From assembly GCF_001039355.2 (NCBI RefSeq), contig NW_019775435.1, forward strand, positions 331,007 to 395,006: a stretch of 64,000 nucleotides of DNA. The letters are read 5' to 3'. The notes beneath the pieces are model-generated. The model was not told where the DNA came from. It worked only from the letters and a program-made list of their open reading frames with translations, and did no database searches. Source of the DNA: Lingula anatina. Lineage: Eukaryota > Brachiopoda > Lingulata > Lingulida > Lingulidae. The translations under genes and the position numbers were made by a program. Shown piece after piece: positions 1-10,600 of this stretch (positions are counted from its first letter, which is position 1; each line of letters starts with the position of its first letter).

Positions 1-312
1 TACATTTATGTCCCGCCTTATGCATTCTATGTTTCCTGCAATATACATTTTCTGGGTCTCCTCAATCTGTTTACTGGAACTTCTGGTCTTAGGCGTAGCC
101 ATTTTATCTATTTCCACAGGTGTATTCATCAACAGTTTGGTGCAAGTGAGTTTATACTGTACAGGTAAGTCATAGCTGTAATTAGGACCACTGAATTGAT
201 GGATCATAGCCAACAGCACAAAGGTGAGTACTAGTAGTCCCCATGCTTCAATGGATATGTCGTTTCTTTTTCTCACTTTACTCATCTTGTACAAAAAATC
301 CAATTTTTGCCC
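1..312 (-). repeat. Copy 1 of a dispersed repeat carrying a short membrane-protein reading frame
   Basis: This stretch is nearly identical, in the same orientation, to 2526-2838. On the minus strand it keeps open the frame described at 2460-2819 from its ATG near 285 to the window edge. Visible differences are substitutions (for example Lys for Asn at residue 6 of the MSKVR start, Ser for Arg further on). It stops at the N at 313, so the duplication may be real or a scaffold-join artefact. Confidence 0.7.
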
Positions 313-313
313 N
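313..313. other. Ambiguous base (N), probable scaffold join
   Basis: A single N lies exactly where the 1-312 repeat copy stops matching 2526-2838. The following bases begin an unrelated tandem repeat. Together this points to a contig join rather than a simple miscall. Confidence 0.5.
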
Positions 314-320
314 CCTTCTA

Positions 321-750
321 CCTACTTTCACTATGAACTGAACTTTGCAACTTTTTCAGATCTTATACCTTCAAAACTGGCAAAGATACGCCCATAGTTA
401 CTGTTGAATTTGAATAGGAAGTCATATACTGGCAATCTAACTGTGACTTTATAATCGACCTTTGACCTACTTTTCATGATGAACTGTACTTTGCGACTGT
501 TTTTATGCTTATACTTTCAAAATTGGCAAAGATACGCCCATAGTTACCATTGAATTTGAATAGGAAGTCATATACTGACAATCTGTGACCCTAAAATTGA
601 CCTTTGACCTAATTTACACCATGAACTGAACTTTGCAAAATTTCCAGCCCTTATATCTCCAAACTGGCATAGTTACTGTTGAACTCGAATAGGAAGTCAT
701 ATACGGGCAATCTTACTGTGACCTTGAAATTGACCTTTGACCTACTTTTC
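321..750. repeat. Imperfect tandem repeat, about 133-146 bp unit, three copies
   Basis: Units start at about 321, 467 and 608, and a fourth begins at 741. Each contains the landmarks cctactttt, atgaactgaactttgc, aaactggcaaagatacgccc, gaataggaagtcatatac and gacctttgacct. Spacing shrinks from 146 to 133 bp because of small deletions. No coding frame is conserved. It is probably a satellite-like remnant. Confidence 0.8.
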
Positions 751-1108
751 ATTTTGTAATATATATGCATTTTTAGCCAGTATTTTCTTTGACTTTGTAC
801 ATATTATGTCTCAGAAACGCACTTCCTTTATTTTCTATTATCATATCGTATTGTCTGGGAAAAAAGATCCCAATTTAAAGTTACAAACTCTATCTATCTA
901 TATATATATATATTCAAAGTTCTTTATTTTCAGTATTTTAGGCCATCAGGCCAAGAGTACAATTTCCATTCTTTTGATCACATTGTGCATGGTGCAAAAA
1001 AGAACTATTATAATATACATCAACCGATTCATATATAAACATATAGGTTAATCAATACCATGTCTCTATACACTACTAAATATATCATTAGAGCTTTTCA
1101 CATTTCTA

Positions 1109-2128
1109 TCACTGTTCTATGTCTTTTAGGTAATTTTTTCTGTCCTTGTTACATTTATATAAATAAACTGATAGTCTTTTGCTGAAGTCATCATCCTGAG
1201 AAGATAAACATGCTGACAATAATAAACTTCTGTCACATGTTTTCCTGAGTTCATTATACCATTTACAATATTTTAACACATGTTCCTCACCCTCAATACA
1301 CACATCACCATTAGACAGGCAGAGCTCACATAGTCTCTCATCTCTTACAACATTATTATGTCGACCTTTTTCAATAATCAAATCATGATTTGAAATTCGG
1401 AATTTGGTCATACACCTCCAATGTTCAACTATTGTTACTACTGACGGATATCTCTCGCACACTAATTCTGATTCGAAAGTACTGTAAACCTGAAGTTTGC
1501 TTGAATTGTGTACCATACTACTCCAGTTCTGCCTATAATTACCTAGTAATCTTTGTCTAAACAGCACAATAAAGTTCTCAAAATTTCCACACCCCTGTCT
1601 TTCCCACACCTCACCAAAGCCATGGCAGTAAAGCATGTTTTTAATTTCCCAAACCCAGGTTTTTCTCACATTTCTGTCTAATTTATAATGGGAAATGATC
1701 TGAATGATCTTCTCTAAGTATTTCAAATTGGATTACTTGTTTGTATAACTCTGAGCTTACCATAATGTAATCTACAACAATAGCCCCGTTATTCGTCACA
1801 CATGTATACTTTCCTTCCTTATTGTCATCTATTCTACCATTTAGAAAGTGCACACTACATGTACATGTACGTTCACAACAAAGGTCTATCAGACTATACC
1901 AAATGTATTCACCACTGCACCTTGACTTGTCCTTTGCATGTTTAATGTATCTGTTATATACCAGTCAGCAATTTCAAGATACGTAGCATCATCATCCACA
2001 ATTAAGTCCTCCAATTCCCCAGATTTTGCATTAAAGTCACCAGCTAGTATTAACTCATGTTCACCATGCTTCATTTCAATATTTTCTAAGACATCATTTA
2101 GCATGAGGATGTCATTTTCTTCCCCCAT
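1109..2128 (-). mobile_element. Internally deleted non-LTR (LINE-type) retrotransposon
   Basis: On the minus strand, 2128-1889 encodes the middle of an APE-type endonuclease, with the catalytic motif LAGDFNAKSG followed by an acidic stretch. Frame 1726-1109 encodes 205 residues typical of the region after the reverse transcriptase in LINEs: RISNHDLIIEKGRHNN, then a Cys/His cluster (CELC, then EEHVLKYC) that is a CCHC-like zinc knuckle. The order is endonuclease to C-terminus, but the whole reverse transcriptase is missing, with only about 160 bp between the two parts. The copy is therefore dead. Domain identification is from family knowledge. Exact ends and any poly-A tail are not resolved. 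Confidence 0.75.
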
Positions 2129-2459
2129 TCTGTAGAATGGCGAACCTTGTGGGGGTATATATTAAATCCTTATATAATATCTTTACACAACCTAAAACGT
2201 CTCCCCATGTGTCATCCCAATGGAGCCGAGATTTAATGACTGTACCCCCGCAGGGACGATGCAAGGGGAGGCGTGTGAGAGGCGGAGAGACTATTAAAAG
2301 ATTAGGCGGTTTTCCTTTCATGTACGTCCGCCATATTTAGGTCGGGGCTTTGTAGAGCCATGGCTCAACTCGATGTGAATGCGGCCAGTAATATGTACAT
2401 TTTTTGAAATTGCACTCTTAGCCCGGCCGAGTTCCTATGGTCTGTTTTTCGGCCTTCCA

Positions 2460-2819
2460 CTAATTCCCCATTCTCATTACATGTATGCTCTTCACAATAG
2501 ATGTGACTTTCCATTTTTTCTTCATTACATTTATGTCCCGCCTTATGCATTCTATGTTTCCTGCAATATACATTTTCTGGGTCTCCTCAATCTGTTTACG
2601 GGAACTTCTGGTCTTAGGCGTAGCCATTTTATCTATTTCCACAGGTGTATTCATCAACAGTTTGGTGCAAGTGAGTTTATACTGTACAGGTAAGTCATAG
2701 CTGTAATTAGGACCACTGAATTGATGGATCATAGCCAACAGCACAAAGGTGAGTACTAGTAGTCCCCATGCTTCAATGGATATGTCGTTTCTATTTCTCA
2801 CTTTACTCATCTTGTACAA
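2460..2819 (-). CDS. Unrecognised short frame with an N-terminal membrane segment, probably part of a repeat
   Basis: A 119-codon frame starts with MSKVR or four codons earlier. It has one hydrophobic segment (AWGLLVLTFVLLAMIHQF, about residues 18-35) that could be a signal anchor, followed by a basic, hydrophilic tail. The same frame is preserved in the repeat copy at 1-312, where differences are substitutions without frameshifts. I do not recognise the family. It could be the first exon of a type II membrane protein duplicated in tandem, or coding sequence of an unidentified element. No splice donor is clear enough to extend it. Confidence 0.25.
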   Translation of the reverse strand: MYKMSKVRNRNDISIEAWGLLVLTFVLLAMIHQFSGPNYSYDLPVQYKLTCTKLLMNTPVEIDKMATPKTRSSRKQIEETQKMYIAGNIECIRRDINVMKKKWKVTSIVKSIHVMRMGN

Positions 2820-2838
2820 AAAAATCCAATTTTTGCTC
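2526..2838 (-). repeat. Copy 2 of the dispersed repeat (partner of 1-312)
   Basis: This is a direct repeat of the first 312 bases of the window and covers most of the frame at 2460-2819 and its upstream flank. Similarity ends within about 20 bases upstream of the ATG, at the point where the first copy meets the N at 313. Confidence 0.7.
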
Positions 2839-3252
2839 TGCTGGATTCATAATATATTTCCACTCTGCCCTCAATGGTTCCAAGTATATAGTTCAACATA
2901 CCATACAGTTTCCACTCTTCAGATCTAATGATAAACCATATAAAATTGCAAATAACAGGAGCATCTGAAGTTGTGTCATGCACAGGTGAGTGACCTTGAC
3001 CCGTCATATATACAGTATATAGAAGCAGTCAAATTGACGCCCACTCTCTTGTGACCCTGACCGTTAGCATTAGAGAGCGCGAGTGAATACTAGTACAGCT
3101 CACAAGTCAAGTCAGTCCCGTCAAAACGCCAAGGTTAAATCAACCTTATTACCGGCAATGTTGTATAAATGGTTCCGAAAGGACAAAGATTTCTGCTATT
3201 TACTGACGACTTACGAAATTTTTGCACATTTAGTGGTTAACGATCTTCAGTA
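2839..3252. other. Spacer without a recognisable gene
   Basis: AT-rich sequence with short shadow frames only. No protein family, RNA gene or clear repeat could be recognised before the MITE that starts at 3253. Confidence 0.5.
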
Positions 3253-3574
3253 TTAAAGGGATAATAACTCTTCGTATGAGATCTATATTTCACAATAAAA
3301 ACATTGTAAATGACTCATAGAAATATAATATATTCTGTTTTACCACAAAAACGGCAGTTACAGCTATTATTCTGATATCTGAGCTTGTCTTTAGACCACG
3401 TGACCTCCATTGATGGCTGTACTCTTAAGAGATTTTAACAAAAAACCAAACTTTTTGGAAAAAACCTTTGAATGTAAAAATGGATTCATTAACCATTGGT
3501 AAGTATGGGGAAATTGTTGTTTACTCCAGGAAAATTCATTTTTTGGCCGAAACGAAGAGTCATTATCCCTTTAA
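3253..3574. mobile_element. piggyBac-like MITE (TTAA family), copy 1
   Basis: The element is flanked by TTAA and has inverted termini: AGGGATAATAACTCTTCG on the left and CGAAGAGTCATTATCCCT on the right. About 320 bp, no coding capacity. TTAA target duplication is characteristic of piggyBac elements, so a piggyBac-derived non-autonomous family is inferred. Two further copies (6316-6658, 10453-10742) lie in introns of the adjacent gene, the first of them in opposite orientation. Confidence 0.75.
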
Positions 3575-4133
3575 TTGTTTATTATTTATTAATTCTATGT
3601 TTATTAGTTATTAATTCTTTTAGCAAATTCTTTAAACAGAAATAACTATGGCGAAAATAATGGAAATGATTTGAAACGGTATCGAGGGACACCTTATAGA
3701 CTACGACCAACTTGATCGTGCACTCTAGGCCTTTCATCCGAATGACGTGAGTTAATGTTATCACTCCCTATGGAAGAGACGAGAAGCAATCCACATCAGC
3801 CGTCAACAGCAACCCATGAAAAAGGACGGGGGAGGGGGGGGGTCGATCTACCTGACATTTACAATAGGGTCCTAGCCACTATACGACCAAACAGTCGGGG
3901 AGTAGCTACATTTACTCAAGTCAGTCTGATAAAGGCCTACGACCAACTTTGCCTCCAGCTTACGTATGGTGAAGAAAAAATTCCAGGTTATGCCTAATTA
4001 TATATGAACAGTTTTCAGTGTGGAATACATAGGTGATGAGGGGAGAAATAATAAATTATTGAAATATCCAGGAAAATTAAAAATTTTAATAAATGTATGA
4101 CTTGCAGGTTGTGAGTGATCAAGTTCAAGTCCA
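3575..4133. other. Upstream region of lectin-glycosyltransferase 1
   Basis: This stretch contains a G-run (about 3831-3842) and an 80-codon frame at 3755-3997 without recognisable similarity. A possible splice acceptor (ttgcag at 4102-4107) precedes the first coding exon, and an in-frame TGA lies 18 nt before the ATG at 4134. An upstream non-coding exon is therefore possible. No TATA box or initiator is convincing. Confidence 0.35.
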
Positions 4134-5587
4134 ATGCACGGTTTACAGGCAAACCCCAGTAAGACAGAATATCCCTTCGGCGACAACAAGTCACTCAGTT
4201 TCAGATGTAGGAACTCCGCGTTACAAATTATAAGGAAACCAAAGGGATTCATGGTCTTAGTCTCAGTGACTGCGATTTTTATCTTCCTATCTCTGAATTT
4301 AAACATGGACACACTGCATCACAAAAAATGGATTGCATTGAAGAACTATTCGGATTTTATAATCGCTTTAGGCGAGTTGTTTTAGAGTACATATTTTTGT
4401 CGGTGATTCATATCTTTCTCTGCCCAAACGGCAAATAGTGTTAAGATCTCCTGGCCAATTTTTTAAACTGTGAACTGCTTTTATAAACCGGCGGCGCTTT
4501 AAATTGTTCACTTTTTCAAAATTTTAAGTTAACGGTTTCTATAATTCAAAAAAGTCGACTTACAAACTTTTTTGGCCAGTGAGTTAGACAACCCATCAAA
4601 CTTTTTTTTATAATTTAAAATTAAAGTTTAATCAGAGTTGAACAGACTTACAGTTAACAGAAGATCTAATCTCGTTACTTGAGAAGTAAACAAGTTCTAT
4701 AGAACTGTAATAAATCGTTAAGATATACATATTTTAGAAAGAAGAAGAATGATGAATCTGGCTCCACTAACATGGGGAGGATACGATGCCAACTTTTCAC
4801 AGAAGATCAATGTATTGAATGACTGCTCAGAATTTATAAACGGTTTAGGTAAGATTTTACAATACATTTATTTTCAGCATTCATATCTTTCTCTGTCCCA
4901 ACGGCCAAATAATGTTAAGATCCTCTAGCCTGATTTTGTCAACTGTGAACCGTTTTTATTGCCTGCTTGAACTAAACCTCATTTTTTCCAATTTAAACTA
5001 AATCGTTTCTATTATTCAGAAAAATACGTTTTATATGTACCACCCTAGTGAACTGAAACTTTTCATATCAAATGAGTTGAATGACCCATAAGTTAAACTG
5101 TTTTACTATGTTAAACTATGTCTTAATAATCAAAACTTATATCGAAATTAATAGCCGTACATCTGTAACAGGAGATCTCTTTTCGTTATTTGAAAAGCAA
5201 ACCAGTTCTAAAAATCTGAATTAATCGTTAATATATACATATTTTAGAAAGAAGAAGGATGATAAATCTGGTTCCGCCAACGTGGGGAGAACTCGAGGCC
5301 AAATTTTTGAAAACCGGTATAAAACTCGGCGGTTATTGGAAACCGGAAAACTGCACGTCTCAAACGCACGTGGCCATCATTATACCATTCCGTAACCGCG
5401 ACGCACACTTAAGAATCTTCCTGAACAACATGCACCCATTTTTACAAAAGCAAAAACTGGACTATCGAATCTATATAGTTGAACAGGTAGGCCTGCTCGA
5501 GAAGAGTGGACGTATCTCTCTCTCTTTTTTCTTATAAAACAGGCTCTTGATAATTGGTCATAGGCGACGAGAAATAATTCGCCTCTC

Positions 5588-5642
<55 letters not shown>

Positions 5643-7611
5643 AGAACACTTTAAGTGCTAACCTTTTGATAATCTATAAAACTCAATTACGAAGAGTCGC
5701 GTATATCTTTCACTCCCTTACATTATTTTACTTTTACTCGTAGAAAGCCACTACTTTATTCAACCGAGGTCTCCTAATGAACATAGGGTTTGTTGAGTCA
5801 GCTAAAATAGACAGAGACTCGTACGACTGTTTCGCCCTTCACGACGTCGACTTGATACCAGAAAACGAGTGGAATTTCTACAACTGCGCAGAAAAAGTGA
5901 AACACATGTCAGCCAACGTTGATAAGTTCAAAGAAGGGTAAATGTGTGTGAGATCATGTTCTTGTTTGTTTTTGCATGTGCATATATCTGCGTTTACATG
6001 AACGCCCGCGCGCGCGCGCGCGCATGTGTGTATGTGTGTGTGAGAGAGAAGGGGGGGTGATGGTGACATAAAGTATAAAGTGTTCTGGCTAATCCGTAGA
6101 CCTATTCTGCAGTTGTAGTGCCCACCTTACGTGTGAATTTGGTGGTTTGGGTTTAATTTGCTTGCCTTTGCAATGATTCCATTTTGCAACCGCAATACAG
6201 TTTAGCTCTACACTCTTTACTTATTACTTAGATAAAACTTTACAATTCATCGTCTACGTGTGAACTCCGCCGATTTTAGAACACCACATTTATCATTTCT
6301 ACCAGCAACATTATCTTAAAAGGGTAATAACTGTTCGTTTTGGCCAAAAAATGAATTTTCCAGGAGTAAACAACAATTTTCCCATCCTTATCAATGATTT
6401 GCAAATCCATTTCTACAATCACAGTTAGTTTCTTTTTTTTCTAAAAGGTTTTGTTTTATGTTATAATCTCTTAAGAGATTATTACAGAGTATAGCCATCT
6501 ATGTAGGTCACGTGGTCTGATGACAAGCTAAGATATCAGAATAATAGCTATAACAGCCGTTATTGTGGTTAAACAGAATATATTATAATTCTATGAGTTG
6601 CTTACATTGTTTATATTGTAAAATATAGATCTCATACGAAGAGTTAATATCCCTTTAATATTTAAAACTGAACGCCAATTTTATTTCAGACTCATCTACC
6701 CGACACTTATGGGAGGAGTGACCATGCTCACTAAATCACAATATCGTAAGGTAAACGGCTTTCCAAACACGTACTTTGGGTGGGGAGGCGAGGACGATGA
6801 CCTTTATAGAAGGTATATATTAATTTCTGTTGTTATGTCAAAAGGGTATGTATGGCCCAATTTCATCAAAACTTGATAGCGCTCTCCTATGGCTGTATTC
6901 CCAGAGCTTTTAGATCGATCTATCCCCGCGGGGAGTCTCACTAGATTACTGTCAGATAATCCGCTTAAATGTCCGTCCCGCCTACAAGCTGTAAGGGGGT
7001 AATTAACTTTCGTGTCCGCTCGGCTGACAGCTATTTAGCGTGAACCCCCAGGGAGTTAGGTCGATCTAAAGTAGATCGATCTAATCTCTGGAAATGGGGT
7101 CTATGATTAACACTACCCACTATATAAATTTCCTATCCTATGGACAGTTGTCCTGAAAAGAGCAGTCGTTTTAACCTTTGGATAGCAATAATTGAAACCA
7201 CTTGGGGATGGATCCTGTTAGATCTATCTAGGTATGGAAGCCCAGTCCTAGGGACCATTCCCACAAATATTTGGATCGATCTCTCTCCCTGTGGAGTCTC
7301 ACTAAATTGCTATCAACGTATCCGGCTTAAGTGTCTGTCACGCCTAGTAAAGCTATGAGGGGGTAATCGGAAGGCGTGACAGACATTTAAGCAGGTTAGT
7401 TGATAGCAATTTAGTGAGACTCCACAGGGAGTTGGACCGATCCCGATGGAGCAATCTAGGCATGGGAACCCAGTCCTAGATATCCATTTTTCTTCGCTGT
7501 CAACTTGAGACTAATAAGGAACAGACACTCGTGCCTTGTGAAGATCTACATTGACTATTAGACCCTTCTGTAAAAGCACCTCAATGAATTTTCAATTTTA
7601 ATAAAATAAAC

Positions 7612-7669
<58 letters not shown>

Positions 7670-10600
7670 CAGATTCTCAGTTTCTGCAGCTTAACACTTA
7701 TACTTCTTACATTAACAGAGTCTCCAAAAACGGGGGATCAACCCGAGTACCCTTTGATATTGGACGATACAGAATGATAAAACATAATGCGGATTCTGGC
7801 AATCCATTAAACGTTTTAAAGTAAGGTTATGTGTTGGTCTGTGGGTGCATTGCATGAGAGAGAGAGAGAGAGTTAATTATTCGGAAAAGATAAACTGGCA
7901 TACATTTCTTATTTATTTTATTTTATTTAGTTTGATTTGTTAATTTATCCAATTTCGTCTTATTTATTCTAATTTTGACTGATTGGACGTATCTGAAGGG
8001 ATGAAGTAACACCAGTTTTCAAACAATGGTCCTTCCAACTTCCTTTTTTAAATACATGTATAATCAACGATGGAGCGGCCCATCTTACGATTTCTTTTAT
8101 AATTAGAAGCATGTCTTTTTTGGGAAATGCCCCTGGGCCCCGCCTGATCAATCTTTTTGTTACAACAAGGGTTTTGTTATTCTTCAATGAATTAATTTTT
8201 CTCAGATTTTCGTTGCTCCGGTCTGCAATGCAGCGATGGAAAGTGGATGGGCTAAATAGTCTTGCAGGGACTTACACTGTGTTAAAGACCGACGAGTTTC
8301 TACTGTACACGAGAATATATGTGGATGTCGATCCGAATGCCGTTTACATGAACATTAAGGTATGCTGTCATATAAAATCGTTCTGAAAGTCTTAAATATT
8401 TATGCCATTTCCAGCAGGATAACCAGGCGAAAATACACAAAGAAAAGATGTGGTATTATGCGGTCGCATATAAGGGAATCAGTATTATATATATATATAT
8501 TTCTCATATTGATTCCCTTATATGTATATGCAACCCAAGTTAAAAGAGACCGTGTTTTCAAAAACTAAAATATTAACGTGAAAATATATGATTAATGAAG
8601 AAAAGGTGACCTCAATTTGGCTTGTACTTTCAAAAGAAAAGAGAAACTTTGCATTATCTATATAAACATATTAGTCATGTAAAGAGGCCGCGTTTTTCAA
8701 TGCTAAAATAATAATGTGAAAATACGTGGTCAATGCAGAAAAGGTGATCTCAACTTAATAAGTCGGATGGAGCATAGTCTTTCCTTTTTTTTAATTTTCA
8801 AAATGACCAAGGTTACTCACTGTTATGCACTTGTTATCCACTAGTTACTCTCTTGCAAAAATGGTGAACTATTATGGAAATTGGATATACAATTTTATTT
8901 CAAAGTTATCTGTGATTATTGTCACAAAACAATATATAGTTGTAACTATGAAGCTATAACGGTCACTTTATCTCTCCGATCCCTTGGATTTCTAAAATTG
9001 TAGTTTTGGGGTTTTTAGGATGCGAACAAAATATCCGAATGTCCATTATACCCACTGGCTACCCGACTGTTTCGTTTCTTCCCCAATTTAGGCAAAGAAG
9101 AACCACATCCTTGGAAGTGACTTTCAACGACTTATTAAATGGACTGAGAAGAAGGTGAGCTTTTTTTTGTGAATTTGTAAAAACCAAAATACAATTACAA
9201 GCATGGCAAACTTCATGAAATCTCCATATTTTAAAGTTAGCTGATCCCTGTGGTACATTGTGTATATACCAGGGTATAATGGACTTAGGTCAGACAACGC
9301 CTCATTATTAAGCAGACTCAGTTTTGAACCAATTTGTAGGAAAGTTATGGAGCCAACGACCTGGTTCCAGATCAAACGGGGCTCCAACTGAAATCAGGCT
9401 TCAAAATGTAAATATACGTTCCGTTTGTCTTTTGGATGTCAGTAAGATCCAAACACTCTGAATGTGTGTGCAGTTGATACAGGAAGGACCTTGATGTCAT
9501 ATTTCAGGAATGCGGATGTAAGAATGGCGGAATTTGTGTTCAATCAAATGACTTGAGTTCACAGAGAACATGCACTTGTCCTTACCCATACGGCGGGTTA
9601 CACTGCGAACGGAACCGTAAGTTATGTTTAGAAACTCGTGAATCGTATTGAAAGTAGCCCTAAACAAGGAATGACTTTTACTGTCTTTAATTTAAAAATC
9701 TAATATTTCAGCTAGCTATTCCTATATTAACCCAAAAACCCCCTTTCATCGTCACTGTGAAAAGAAAAAAGGAAGAAAGAAAAAACGTCACGTTGGTATT
9801 TCAACGCTGTGATCAATATTTGGAATTATGCTGCTAGATTATTTTTGGGCATATTTCTCTTTACTGCTACTTCCTCTCTTACACACATTCATTAGCCCTA
9901 TTATCTACTGCCTCTGTGCCATTTGACCAATGACGTCAATTCCGTGCAATCAAATTCTCGCTGAGCAGTACAGATATAAATATGCAGAGAATTAGCCAGA
10001 GAAATATCTATCCTCTACCAAGGTGGCAGAAAAATATCTGAATGTCTTATTAAAGAAAATCAATCTGTGACCCTGGTAGAGGGCAATTATCCAAAGCTTT
10101 CTCTCAGTTATTTACAATGCAAGAAGTCTTTCGAAATAATTATGTTTTTTTTTTTTTTTTTTTGGAGGGGGATAATTCTGGATGTACCAACTCATATTCT
10201 ATTACACGGCAAAGTTGGCAAATATACACCCTCAACCAACTGTTTTTTAAATATATTTTCTTTGACTCGTTTTGGAAAAAGGCAACAGTGGTGTTTTAAT
10301 TCATTCATAAAGTGCCATGGGGTTAATTTCATGTCAAGAATTTTAATTCGTAAACGCTATACCTTTTATATACAGAACACAAAGGTAGAGCGACGTGAAA
10401 ACCCAGTTACGTGTTCCAATAAAATAGATATGACATCTAATACAACGTATGCTTAAAGGGATAATTACTCTTCGTATGAGATCTATATTTCACAATAAAA
10501 CATTGTGAACAAATCATAGAAATATAATATACTCTGTTGTACCACAAAAACGGCAGTTATAGCTATAGCTATTCTGATATCTGAGATTGTCTTTAGGCCA

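Noticed and set aside
5591-7668. TA/AT tracts as possible replication or matrix-attachment elements
   Set aside because: They are ordinary dinucleotide microsatellites; nothing else supports a function.
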